Source: Stereum hirsutum FP-91666 SS1 (taxonomy: Eukaryota > Basidiomycota > Agaricomycetes > Russulales > Stereaceae). From it: a stretch of DNA of 64,000 bases. Of the stretch, positions 12,864-26,489 are shown one piece after another (the stretch's first letter is position 1; every line of letters begins with the position of its first letter). The stretch is taken from contig NW_006763143.1 of NCBI RefSeq assembly GCF_000264905.1, forward strand, positions 1,048,555 through 1,112,554, read 5' to 3'. Made by a program: the position numbers and the translations under genes. The notes below the pieces were generated by a model. The model searched no databases. It saw nothing but the letters and a program-made list of their open reading frames with translations, and was not told the DNA's origin.

Positions 12864-13943
12864 ATGCTCGCCCGAGCCTCAGGCAGGCTACTTCGTACTC
12901 AGTCTCCGCGTATCGCTGTCTCATCGCTTTCTCGCATATCCCTGCTCAACGCGCGGCGGAGTTTCCACCACAATAAAGATCCTTATTCCCCAAAATATAC
13001 TGCTCTGTTATGGGCTTCTCTCTTCGGTCTCTCAGGCGCCGCGGTCCTCTTGCAGAACACTGTTTACCTCGATGCTGACCCTTCATCCACCAATGCAGAT
13101 GTCGTAGGTTCGTAATGTGAATCGCTGTTATTTCTGCTTGACTAAGTGACTATCATGACAGTGGACCCTGCTACATCCATTGAGTTTCCGAAGACACTTC
13201 GTATCCCGTCCAAGACCATCTTGCCACCTTTTTCACTCATAGGTGTCGGAGTTCGCACTGTCTCCTTCCTCAAGATCAAGGTGTACTCGGTTGCTTTCTA
13301 CGCGGACCTCACCAACCCGAACTTGAAGGTACTTATGCCGAGTTTAGTCGCTGGAGACCCATCCTGTAACCACGCTCTATAGATCCCGTTGTCTGCCACA
13401 CCGGAAGAGAAGATCGACTATCTCGTCCATAATACTGCTTGCGTGATCCGCATTGGTACGATTTTTGTCTTTCTTCTTCTTTTGTAGTAGCTGGCTCACC
13501 ATCTCGTGAAGTTCCCACCCGTACCACATCCTACACACATCTTCGCGACGCCTTCATACGATCCCTCCAAGCCCGACAACAGTTGCTCCGTTCCCGCGGT
13601 ACCCTCTCCGACGATACAATCATGTCCATCCAATCACCCATCAACAAGTTGAAGACTCTCTTCCCCAACACTCCCCTGAACAAACACACCCCTCTTGACA
13701 TCCTGCTGACACCACCCTTCCCGGATAAACCTCGTACACTCATCCTTCGTGATCTGGGTGTCATACAGGATGATTGGGTAGCACAGGAGTTCGTTTTGGC
13801 TTATTTTGAGGGTGATGGCAATAGCCCAGCTGTGAGTCAATTTCCCTTCGTCCCGTGAAAGACAAAATGCTTACCAATGAAACCATGTGGTCCAGCTCAA
13901 AAAATCAGTTGTCGAGAAACTGACGGGTTACAGTACCGACTAA
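12864..13943 (+). CDS. Mitochondrial chalcone-isomerase-fold protein, AIM18/AIM46-like
   Basis: Five exons fit phase perfectly: 12864-13107, 13162-13328, 13383-13455, 13488-13831 and 13896-13943. They give 291 residues. The start ATG has a good context (CCACCATGC). Residues ~1-35 are Arg/Ser-rich and lack acidic residues, as in a mitochondrial targeting signal. A hydrophobic helix follows (LLWASLFGLSGAAVLLQ). The rest is the chalcone-isomerase fold: FPKTLRIPSKTILPPFSLIG, GVRTVSFLKIKVYSVAFYAD, and near the end RDLGVIQDDWVAQEFVLAYF. Yeast AIM18/AIM46 are mitochondrial members of this fold, and non-plant members are not isomerases; lipid or fatty-acid binding is suspected from related proteins. 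The exact molecular function is unknown. It is divergent from BLM10. Confidence 0.85.
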
Positions 13944-14382
13944 GCCACATTTTACTGCTATTTATGTATCTATTTTTCCAGCAATGCCAAATCACCTCTC
14001 ACTCATTTGACCAGTACTGGCAACATCCACCTCGGATCTTACGCCCTCACATAGCTCGAGTGTGCGCATCCTTGTCTCCTTGCATTCTCGGTCGGATCGC
14101 TTCTTTCCCAAGTATCCTAATAGATATTGACCGTGTTGTGGGCCTCGAAACCATTCACAATACATGTGCTCCTGACTATTCGAGAGGACAGTAATGAAAC
14201 AGTAACATCAACACCAAACACAAGCCAGTAAGTAAGTAGTAAGTATAGCGTGAATATATCGTGAACGGAAATAAAAACTACATCGTAAGTAATTGCACGT
14301 AGTCCCAAAAGGTCCTTACACCGCTCAAAACAACACCCTCAACCCCTGCATAGATCACCAAGCCCCGTGAAATGAAAGACTC
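13944..14382. other. Convergent spacer, terminators only
   Basis: The 439 bases between the AIM18-like gene (+) and the seven-helix gene (-) must hold both 3' UTRs. I see no coding exon or RNA gene. AT-rich stretches (for example AATAAAAACTACATCG near 14270) could serve polyadenylation. Confidence 0.5.
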
Positions 14383-15535
14383 TCATACATCAAGTGCCTT
14401 GACCTTCTCCGTCTCTTGCATATTCAAAGTCTCCGCCGAGGTCGACTTGTCGCCCGGCTTCACATCGTCTTCCACGCCACACCACTTCTTCACATTGACG
14501 CTCAAGATCGACACCCCGACGAGCCACTCGACGGTGATCTGCAAGATGTAGAACTCGGCCTTGCGACCACCGGAACTCGCGTCTGTTGGTGGGTTGAAGA
14601 GGGTGCTCAGACGGTAACATGGGACGACAATCTGGAAGTGAACAAGGGAGTGTCAGCGTCAGAGTAACGACCGAACTTATAAGAGTGGTTCGGTATAGAA
14701 AAGTAAGAGCGTACGAGAAGAAGTGTGGTAAGACAGAGCCAATACGTAGTCCTCTTGGGTAGGTGAGGGATACGGGAGAGGTGGACGTTATACCCAAAGA
14801 TGGCGACGAGAGCGAGGAGCGTAAGGATCGTAGAAACCTTTCTAAAAAGCAGGTCACAGCCTGTATAAGTATGGTGCATGTTAACCGTGGCGATTGACAA
14901 TACGAACCTATACGTCGGGTTGGAGTAATCGTAGGCAGTGGCAGAAAGCAAGATGCTGGGATAGATGGCTGAATAAGCGTGCGAGACGATAGGTCACTGC
15001 AAAGAATACTCACCCAGCGACAAACAAAATAAGGTCTGTGAAACGCGTAAAACGTCTCTGTTTCTTGGCGGTCTTCCAATTTTGACCACGGAGTTCATGG
15101 AAGACGGTGAACTCGTTTAAAGTGGATGCCAGCCATAGGTAGCCGATACTAATCAACACCTAAAATAGAGAAGGAAAGACAGGGTTTAGCTTCAGAAGTA
15201 AACATAATGATAGCACGAATTCGACTGACCTGCTCTCCGATGAATAGGCCCTGGTTGAAAGTTCCTTTCCCCTCAATCGTGTCCTGTATGTTTTTCCCGT
15301 CCACGGCCCTCAAGATCATGGTCGTCACCCTCACGAGCTCAAACAGATTGAGACGGATGAAAGATCCAACCATGCGCCTCGAACGGCGGTACCGCACCGT
15401 ACGCCATATACAGACGACCGTCGTGATTAAGTAGAGGACGGCGAAGACGATGCATGGTGCAAGATCCTGAGAAATCGTTGGGAAACCACCGGTATAGGTA
15501 TCGGAGATGGAGCCGTCACTGGCGAGAGCAGACAT
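14383..15535 (-). CDS. Seven-transmembrane protein of unknown function (fungal DUF7702-like?)
   Basis: Start ATG at 15535 (MSALASDGS); a TTG two codons upstream can be ignored. Exon 1 ends at IGEQ with a GTCAGT donor, and exon 2 resumes [17 protein letters not shown]. Seven hydrophobic segments follow in order: around [102 protein letters not shown] and [18 protein letters not shown] short acidic cytosolic tail ends KVKALDV. Basic residues cluster after helix 1 ([10 protein letters not shown]). Size (~300 aa) and topology match fungal orphan seven-helix proteins. The DUF7702 assignment is from memory and uncertain, and RTA1-like is an alternative. No ligand or transport function can be read from the sequence. 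Confidence 0.78.
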
Positions 15536-16192
15536 TGTCAAGTGGTCACAAAAAGTTTGTAAGAGAAGTAGAGGACGTTGGTAGTTGTGAGGGGGCCACC
15601 ATCATTCTCAGGATGTTCATATATATACACAGGCAGACTCAACGACGCCGGTGAGTACTGTTATGTTCCTGACCTTGTTGTCGGTGGCATAAGAACATTT
15701 AAGCATAGAGCACTCATCGGTGTACATCAGAGAGGCTGCTCGCGAGTCAGAGCTAGGAATCGTCTTGTAGTGCGGCTGTGCAACCGCTGTAGGTGCACGC
15801 CGTGTGAGTCCATATTGAGATCAAAGGCGTAGTGAGATCAATGATAGTATTTGCGCAGTGATAGGTGAGTCTGAGAGGTACCAGGCTAGAGACATATCAG
15901 AGCCTATCGTGGAGCAGACATGCACCAGTGAACCATTTCAGATATTGAGCACTGCTTCATACAATGTGGCAGAGCAGAGGAAGAGGTGAACAAACGCAAG
16001 TGACACCCGTCCGAATCGGACCGGCCATCGAGGTCAACATTCCGAGAGCACGTGAGCGTGATCGCGACGCGTTTGTCGGACTTCGAATTGAAAGTCGCGA
16101 AAGTCGGACTGTCCTTTGGCGCTCAGCCTTCCCCTTCATCGACAACTAGCCCAGGAACATACCTTTCGATCCTCATTGATTGACCTCATGAT
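15536..16192. promoter_or_regulatory. Divergent spacer between seven-helix gene and RING gene
   Basis: 657 bases with no credible coding exon; the short open frame at 15964-16149 looks random. It should hold both promoters and leaders. I see no clear TATA box near either start. Confidence 0.4.
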
Positions 16193-17676
16193 ATGTGGTT
16201 TACCTGCCCCACTTGCGGGAAGGGTCCACTAACCCTCGAGGAATTCCGTATCATCGACAAATGTGGTACGTTGTCTCCTGAAGCTTATAAGGCTATACTT
16301 AGCCAGACCACCAATGCCTGTTGACACCATATCTCCTTCCATAGGTCATGGTGCATGCATCGAATGTCTGGAGCGGTGGCTTGAAGACAATCCAAAGAAG
16401 ACTTGTGCAGTCTGTCGGGAACCCCACACTCACAAAAACCTTCGCCGAATCTTCATTGATTGGGAACTAGCAGAGAACCCATTGATCGTACGGACGAATG
16501 AGGTTGCCCAGAGAATAGGCGAGATGGGTCCCGACAGTCCTTTGAAGAGTGTAAAAAGGACCCCTCATGAAATCGCGAAGCTCGCCAAGATAGCAGCTCG
16601 ACAACGGGATGTATCGAAAGCGGAGGTGAGTGGCCCATATAGTTTCTCTTCGAGGGATCTGACTTTTCTGACCTCCCTTTCTTCGAAGAGCACACTATGG
16701 GACGCGAAAGAAGACTTCGAGACACGACTGGCACCGATGTTTGAGGAACTTGAGGAGCTTCGAAAAAAGAACGAGTCTCTCAAACAAGCGAACGCTGATC
16801 TACGAGTCCAGTCAACTCTCGCGCAGAATAAGGCGGCCAAGTATGCTCAGAGGCTCGAAGGGGCGAATCGTGCGGCAGCCGAAGCGGCGGCGTCTTCGAC
16901 GAAGCTTAACGAGCGGAATGCAACTATCCAGCGTCTCACGGAGGAAAACAGTGTGCTGGAGGCGAATAACAGGCAATACCGTGACCAGCTGGAGAAGCTC
17001 AAGAAATCGGTATGTTGTATGGACTTTATGAGAAGAATTGATGTACAAAGATCAGCTGCTGACGTCTATGGTAGGAACAAAGATCACATACAAAGCTTCG
17101 TGCCATGGAAAAGCAACGTCAGGCCGATGAGAAGAGGCGGCGCCGACAGGAAGACCGCCCTCAAGGGAAATTTGAGTCCCAAGATGCGAGCCTCATCGTA
17201 ATGCCACCAGAGGATCCGACGCTCGCTTTGAGTCCGCCTTCGTCTCCCGTCTATTTGGAATTTGAGGAAAGACTCGGTGAGCCTAGCCGTAGCGCTAAGC
17301 GGCGAAAGGTTTGTGGTTTAGTCTTCCAGTCGGGCACCAGACTCAATGCCTTCGTCAGATTTTTGTAGACGACGGCACAGACGCAGAGGACACATTAGAC
17401 AGGCTTCCACTCCTACCAACACTATCCTCGCTGAATGACGCCACACCTGCTCATCGCCCACATCGAACAACCACCTCTCCAAGTAAGATCATCGGTCTCC
17501 CTGTGGCCAAACCTTCCTTCGGTTCATCCTGGAATCTGCCCCAGCCACTTCCAGCGAGCACACGGCACAAACTTGAGCGTGAGAAATCTGGATCACTACC
17601 GTTTCCATTAGGAAAGGACGGAAAACCGAAAGGACCTCTCCAACTAGGATCGCGGATGAAACTTTCGAAACCGTAA
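16193..17676 (+). CDS. RING-finger/coiled-coil protein, TRAIP-like E3 ligase
   Basis: Five exons (16193-16265, 16345-16625, 16689-17009, 17075-17308, 17359-17676) give 408 residues in continuous phase. An N-terminal RING is complete across the first junction: CPTCG at residues 5-9, CGHGACIEC after the junction, and CAVCREPH, fitting C-x2-C, C-x-H, C-x2-C, C-x2-C. A coiled coil of about 130 residues follows (FEELEELRKKNESLKQANA onward, rich in Leu, Glu, Lys and Ala). A basic patch (EKQRQADEKRRRRQE) precedes a Ser/Pro-rich tail ending MKLSKP. RING plus central coiled coil is the layout of TRAIP, an E3 that ubiquitinates the replicative helicase at converging forks, but fungal members are divergent, so the assignment rests on architecture. 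E3 activity is likely; the substrate is unknown. Confidence 0.8.
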
Positions 17677-17952
17677 GCTTAGCGGCGGGTAACTGATGTA
17701 CTACTATCTGTAACGGGACAATCTTGGAGCACCTCTATATACCTTAACGATACCTGACTTCTATAATATGTATTCTAAGTGCTGAAGGGCGGTCGTCATT
17801 CATCGTAACTCTTCGTGAATGGGCCACTGACTGTGGCGACGAAGTTGTGGGTCCGATTTTTTGAGTAGTGACGATTCGGCGCCTGCCGATCCCCTTCACT
17901 TTGCTCACACCCAGTGAATTGCTCTCACCGTCGGATCTGGTCCTGGACTGAC

Positions 17953-19397
17953 ATGCAGTCCCATCGGTTACTTTCTCTCACCTTCGACATGAAGCCACGC
18001 ATATGTCAGCACGTCGCTGCTCGTCTCTCTAAACGATACATTTTCTCCGCTGCTCGAGTTCACACAAATACCACGCGAAGTTTCGCTACTCACCAGGACC
18101 CGGGTCCCATTCCATCGTCTTTGCTCTCGCAAGCACTCGATCAAAAGCAAAGAGCAGGAAGCAGTCAGAAGGAGGACTCTGTAGGACCATTTCAGCTAGG
18201 TATTGGGCAACAGAGGTACGAGCAGCCGAATGTGAAGAAATGGTCGGAGCTGAGTACAGGAGGCAAGGGTACGCGGTTTGTTGTTCATCTTTATGTTGGG
18301 AAACCAATCTAATGTGTGATGTCCTCAATGTCGTCGTCCATATCATATGTATTACTTTTCTCCTTGAATTGCAGTAACACGAGCTACTGCACGGACGACG
18401 AACTTCACTGTCATCGTCCTTGGTGCTAGCTTTTCTGTCATGCTCGTCTACGCATTGACATCAGAGCTTTTCTCCAAAAACTCCCCCACCGTGCTCTACA
18501 ATGACGCGTGTGAGCGCATAAAATCTTCACCACAGGTACGTTCACCTCCCATTCCACAACGCGGCAAGTATGTAACTCGCATTCTGTTTAGGTCTCGCGA
18601 TACCTCCAAGGGCCATTGACATTCCACCACAACCCGCCATCCGCCATCCGCCCCCGTCATCGTAACCGACACGTTTCTCACCAAATTGCAGTCGACTCCT
18701 CAGGCCACGAACATATGCTCTTAAATTTCTATGTCCAAGCCGGATCATCGTCGTCGTCTTCTTCCGACTCTTCATACTTCGACACAGTGGTCGCATGGGC
18801 AAAGGAGAGCGCGGAGGGACTACCGGACGTGACTTTGGAAGAAGCTATCGACTGGACAAAAGATCGAGGAAGGAGGACGGTAGATTCTGCGAAGGAATTG
18901 TTCAGATACTTGACTGGAGATCCCATGCCAGTTGAGAGGTCGACGACTCTACCGGGATCCATGGCGACTGAGACGAGGGTAAAGGAAGCAAATAAGGGGG
19001 AGAATAAGGGCGTCTGGGGGAGCATCACCGGTTTATTTGGGTCGTTGAGGAGTTCCAGCAGGAGTGGCGCGGATGAGGTGAGGTCGGATGTGGCGTCGAG
19101 CAGGTTGTGGCAGGAGGGAGAGGTGCATGCCGAGTTGATCAGGGTAAGCTAGCGCAAGTTGCTTGAGCCTTCCAAGCTAACGGCTCCGCATACACAGAAT
19201 GATGATGGGTACTTTACTTTTCGATACCTCCTCATTGACCTCCCAAGTACGTTCACCGCCCGAGACGAGTGTACGAGGCGATCTAACGTTACCCTCCGTT
19301 TGCAGGCACTCACCACCGGAACCCAACCCGAGTTTTCATCGTGCGGACTGAGGGAGTGCGGGAGAATGAACCTATAATGAGTTGGCAGACATACTAG
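17953..19397 (+). CDS. TIM21: Mitochondrial import translocase subunit TIM21
   Basis: TIM21 is an inner-membrane subunit of the TIM23 complex; it binds TOM and links presequence import to the respiratory chain. The start is ATG 17953, with an in-frame ATG at 17989 as an alternative. The N-terminus is Arg/Ser/His-rich and targeting-like. The conserved core reads KKWSELSTGGKV, then the membrane helix FTVIVLGASFSVMLVYALTS, ELFSKNSPTVLYNDACERIK, and after the next intron RYLQGPLTFHHNPPSAIRPR then RHRNRHVSHQIAVD and HMLLNFYVQAG. A long linker (~130 residues, Ser-rich, with DVTLEEAIDWTKDRGRR) precedes the last strands (EVHAELIR, then NDDGYFTFRYLLIDLP) and the end ENEPIMSWQTY. Phases agree at the four junctions checked. 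The linker makes it longer than yeast Tim21. Confidence 0.9.
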
Positions 19398-19521
19398 TGA
19401 TGATAACAGGACTCTTGCATGACCATTGGCCGTTCAGACGACGCGATGAGCGATGTATATTATTGATGTACACATATAACTTAAATGTCCACAAGCCCAG
19501 TTCATTCCATCCATTAGCAGT

Positions 19522-20120
19522 CTATTCACCAAAGAGCTTTTGGACACGCTTCAATACGGAATCCTTTGCTGGATCTGAACCCAGATGTGAGTGTCAGAAG
19601 ACAAGTCAGGAGAGGATCGAAGTGCTGCTGACCGTATGGATGGTCCTTTGAGGGTATCTCCAGCAAGGAAGGGAACGCCTGTTGATATTTGTCCACGGTA
19701 GGACGAATCTTTTCTGCAATCTATAGCTCTGTCAGAGCGAGACGCTCGTATGGGATGTAAGAGGACAGGACGAACGTGTTGATTGATGAGCAGAATGGCG
19801 ATATCCTTGCGCTCGGTATACTCCTGGAAAGCAGCCTCAATAATAGGTACCTGGGTTTCTATCAGTCGCAGAGGATAAGTTAATCTTCCGGACTATTGCA
19901 ATGTGTTATAAGATTGGAAGATGTAGACAAACTAGAGTCGACGATGAGGAAGTTCTTCTTCTGCTGTTCGCTGATATGACCAATGCCTGCGAGCAGTAAA
20001 CCGGTGACAGTGTCCTGAAGGTACGCGTTAGCTATATCTATCTTCTCAACACGATATCGAACATACCTCGTCTCCAATAACTGCGAGAAGATTCCGCTCC
20101 TTGAAAGCGGTTGAAGCCAT
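19522..20120 (-). CDS. VMA7: V-type proton ATPase subunit F (Vma7)
   Basis: Small soluble subunit (about 120 residues) in the central stalk of the V1 sector, needed for ATP-driven proton pumping into vacuoles. Start ATG 20120 gives [18 protein letters not shown]. After an intron (GTATGT donor) the text [20 protein letters not shown], then NFLIVDS, is diagnostic of subunit F. The later exon encodes [16 protein letters not shown], and the C-terminus is [15 protein letters not shown] followed by TAG at 19522-19524. Length is normal for the family. It is divergent from the ECD gene across only 142 bases and convergent with TIM21 across 124 bases. Confidence 0.93.
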
Positions 20121-20262
20121 GGTACGCTGCTATAGCCCGAATTGGAAGTCCTGTGTTCGCGAGTCGCAGTGACGTTCCTTACGCAATCTTGTTTCCTCTC
20201 GCCACCATCTTCCTCCCGACTTTCTCGTCATCCGTTCCGGCATACCTGTCTACAGCCACGCC
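20121..20262. promoter_or_regulatory. Very short bidirectional promoter, VMA7/ECD
   Basis: Only 142 bases separate the two start codons, so both core promoters and leaders must fit here. The sequence is rich in C and T on the plus strand (TTTCCTCTCGCCACCATC) and lacks a TATA box. Inferred from gene arrangement. Confidence 0.5.
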
Positions 20263-23457
<3,195 letters not shown>

Positions 23458-23766
23458 ATGTGTGAGTACTTACAACGAATTGATGTGACGAACGGCGTTC
23501 TTGTTCCCCGTTATAGTTGTACACACAATTGTATGAGAGCGTTTTCAGAAGATATCTGTACTTTAGCTCTGCTGCCTGCCGTTGGCCCTCAGGGTACTAT
23601 TCAAGACGCCCTGTGCACGTCCAGGGAAAAGTTGACATACGGTAGTCGGTCCGCCACTTCCGCATGTGGCACCGACGCATTGAACTCACGATCTCTCGTG
23701 CCACTCAACCACCATCCATAGTAGCAGGACACTGACATCACTTCGGCCACCAGAACAGTCCAAGAA
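23458..23766. other. Spacer between tandem ECD and AP-3 sigma genes
   Basis: 309 bases holding the ECD 3' UTR and the AP-3 sigma promoter. No additional coding exon or RNA gene is visible. Confidence 0.5.
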
Positions 23767-24668
23767 ATGATACACTCGGTCATTATCTGTGTGGTTGAGC
23801 CCTTCACCGCCCCCACATTCGCAATACTGACGTATATACCATGTAGTCAACACCTCAGGCGTCCCACGTCTTACCAAATTCTACACACCCATACACCAGT
23901 CCTCGACCGTCTTGGTACAGAAGATCTACCAGCTGATTAGCACTAGAAGTGCCGGGTTATGCAACTTTCTCGACGCGCCAGAGCTTGAGGATTTCTTGGG
24001 CCAAAGAGACGAAGACGAGAAGATGAGGGTGGTCTATCGAAGTTATGCCACATTGCACTTCGTTTTCGTTGTGGATGCGGCCGAGAGTGAGCTAGGGATG
24101 CTTGACCTAATACAGGTGCGTGCATCCTTATAATTGTATTGGTAGAAGTTCCTTCTGATGGGCCGTACGTTTGTCCGCATCGTCCAGGTCTTTGTGGAGT
24201 CATTAGACCGGGCATTCGAGAACGTCTGTGAGCTCGACTTGGTCTTTCACTTCGACGAGGTCTGTTGAGAACCCACGGTGAAGTCGTCTTTCACTCATTG
24301 AAGTTACCCCACACAGGTGCACCATATATTGGCCGAAGTCGTTCAAGGCGGCTTGGTATTAGAGACCAACCTTGATGAGATCGACAAATCGAGTGCGTCT
24401 TTCCGCTCATTGTACACAATCACCCTTCAGCAGGAATCTATATCTCTTTCGCCTCCGATTTGCTCCCCATGTCTACCTCTGTCTTGGCATGAACAAGCTT
24501 ACCGACCGGCTTCTCACAGTTCGACAAGCTTCACAGGCCCGACAGAAATCCTTCGCATCGGCGAATCCCCTGGCTCTTGGTGTGGGAGGTGGCGGTCCTC
24601 GAAGCGCATCTATACAGACTCCGTTAGGATGGCTAACAAATAAGCTCACAGGGGTGGGCGCGCGATAA
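23767..24668 (+). CDS. APS3: AP-3 adaptor complex sigma subunit
   Basis: Small chain of the AP-3 clathrin-type adaptor, which sorts cargo from Golgi/endosomes to the vacuole. Exon 1 is only 22 bases (23767-23788, MIHSVII plus one base); exon 2 begins at 23847 and gives FNTSGVPRLTKFYTPI, matching the family start. Then come FLDAPELEDFLGQRDEDEK, VVYRSYATLHFVFVVDAAES, ELGMLDLIQ, VFVESLDRAFENVCELDLVF and VHHILAEVVQGGLVLETNLD, which is close to end-to-end identity with the sigma-3 pattern. The tail after EIDKSIRQASQARQKS is Gly/Ser-rich and ends LTGVGAR. Introns interrupt after DLIQ, after HFDE and after DEIDKS, all in phase. About 190 residues, normal length. Confidence 0.93.
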
Positions 24669-24962
24669 CGAGAGTGCCCCTCCTGGTGAAGGATTCTGTA
24701 TTTACCTTGGGCGAAGATGGAAGAGATGGTTCGGAACTGTATACTAGGTTGTGGCTATATGAATACATTTGTATATGTGCTGTTGTATAAATTGCTACGA
24801 GAACAAAGTGGGCTTCTTGATACGCCCTCCGTGGTGCTAAGATCGAGTTGCAGTCAATGGACATTCGCATCGGGTTTCGTGCGATCTCGTTATCAGTCGT
24901 GCAATGAGCTGTGGGCTGCAGATATAAATATGAAGTACGCCCGAAAAAGGATACCTCTGGGT

Positions 24963-26195
24963 TCAGGGGTTTGCTGGGGCAGGAATAGACATCCCTGAAC
25001 ATCGGCATCAGCAACAAATATACCCGCTTACGAGGGAAATAACTCACGTTTCTTTTTCTTCTTCCCTGCACCTTGAGGAGCTCTCACAACGGGTATCTCC
25101 GCAGGTGCAGCGGTACTGATGGATGCCTGAGGAGTTCCTACCGAAGTCGGAAGTGCCGAAGGCAAGCTCGAAGACGCTGACATGGGCTCGTCAGTTGCCG
25201 TCTGTTCAGCAGCGGACTGTTCCATCTGCAATGCGAAGGTCTTATGGGAGTGCACTGCTGTTGTGCGCATTGCGTTGAGCAACAGTGACATGTTCTGCTG
25301 TTTGTTGCTAGCGGAGGCGGCTACGGCTGCCTTCTCTTTGTCGAGTGTGGTTTGGGTGCTGCCGGCCTGTGGTTGAGGTTCGCTGGACTGGACAGGCTGA
25401 GAACCAGCGGGTGTGGCCGCCTCGTCTACACGCCGCTTTTTGCTGGTCTCTTCGGGCATCATGACCGGCCACGCAAAGCCAGTGCGAGGAGTATAGTCTG
25501 GCCTATATTTGCGCAAGATATCGAGGGAGGTTTGCATCGAATAGAGGGACGTGAGCTGCGGTGGCGAATCAGCGCGTGCGAGCAGACCATAGATCAGGTA
25601 GCCACTCACCAAACGGTTCGAGAACACGGTGTAGATGTCTGGAGAGTGATAAATTCGATTGTTCGTGACGAAGTAGACCGCAAGGATGCGAACTTATTGT
25701 AGTACCTTCCGTCAGAACCTATCGTAACGAGCAGCATCGTGACGATTTGACCTACCATCATCAGGGGAAAGACGCTCCCTTTTATGGATTATAAACAGGG
25801 TCGGAGGCTGAGCGTGGACAACTGTGAACTCGATGCCAGTGAAGCGCCTAGAGACGACGACCGCCACAACGGTAAGGGCCACAGTTGGATGAAATGAGAT
25901 TATTAGTGAGTCAATTGCACCCACTTGAGCTCTTCCGCCTCGTTCACGATTGGCTTGCCAGTATGAACCGTCTGCATGCGCAGCACTTGATTATTACTCT
26001 GTTTGTCGTAAAACATGGAGGTGGAGAAGTAGTCGAAAACATTCTCGGATGTGAGAGGGCCATTCGCCTGTGTGTAATGTTCATATGTAGATAAGATGCC
26101 TTGACAAAAAAAAAACTATTTACCTGAATCCACTCGTGCCATATGAAGAAACGATGGCTATGGTCATCCGCTGGATGGAGATCGTTGAGGTCCAT
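24963..26195 (-). CDS. MED6: Mediator complex subunit 6 (head module)
   Basis: MED6 bridges RNA polymerase II and transcription activators in the Mediator head. Start ATG 26195 gives MDLNDLHPADDHSHRFFIWH. After an intron holding a run of 10 T on the coding strand, the family core follows: TSENVFDYFSTSMFYDKQSN, NQVLRMQ, then FTGIEFTVVHAQPPTLFIIH, KRERLSPDD, YFVTNNRIYHSPDIYTVFSN and RLVSGYLIYGLLARADS. The second half is low complexity (Gln/Ser/Ala-rich) and ends with a Lys run. The last exon, reached by splicing C to GG, reads RMSIPAPANP then TGA at 24963-24965. Convergent with AP-3 sigma and divergent from the NRAMP gene. Confidence 0.9.
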
Positions 26196-26489
26196 GTTGA
26201 AAGTACCGATGAGGCGGTTTCGGAAATGCGCGAGCCGCGCTGACACTGACACTGTGTTGATGCGCCGCAGCGGCGCCAAGGGACCGGCTGTGTGGCAGGC
26301 GTGAAGGTTCGTCTCACGAGCGTTGGGCTGAGAACCTCTGAGAACGCTCGTCACCGTCTAGCTCACCAAATACATACATTCGCTCCGTCCATCTACCGCA
26401 ATGCTGGGCTCTCCCTCGCTTCCTTATGTGCACAAAAAAATCTCCCCCGAGCTTTACCCCATGCCACTCTCGTCGTCTAGGCCTCTAGC
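26196..26489. promoter_or_regulatory. Divergent spacer MED6/NRAMP
   Basis: 294 bases between start codons. Contains CT-rich tracts typical of fungal leaders ahead of the NRAMP start (CTCCCTCGCTTCC near 26410). No TATA box recognised. Confidence 0.4.

Noticed and set aside
15536..15541. Upstream TTG as start of the seven-helix gene
   Set aside because: ATG at 15535 is two codons downstream and is the normal eukaryotic start.
24963..25030. MED6 ending directly after the Lys run without a further intron
   Set aside because: The GTGAGT donor right after the Lys codons and the TTCAG acceptor give a short in-phase final exon; reading through the donor would continue into intron-like sequence.
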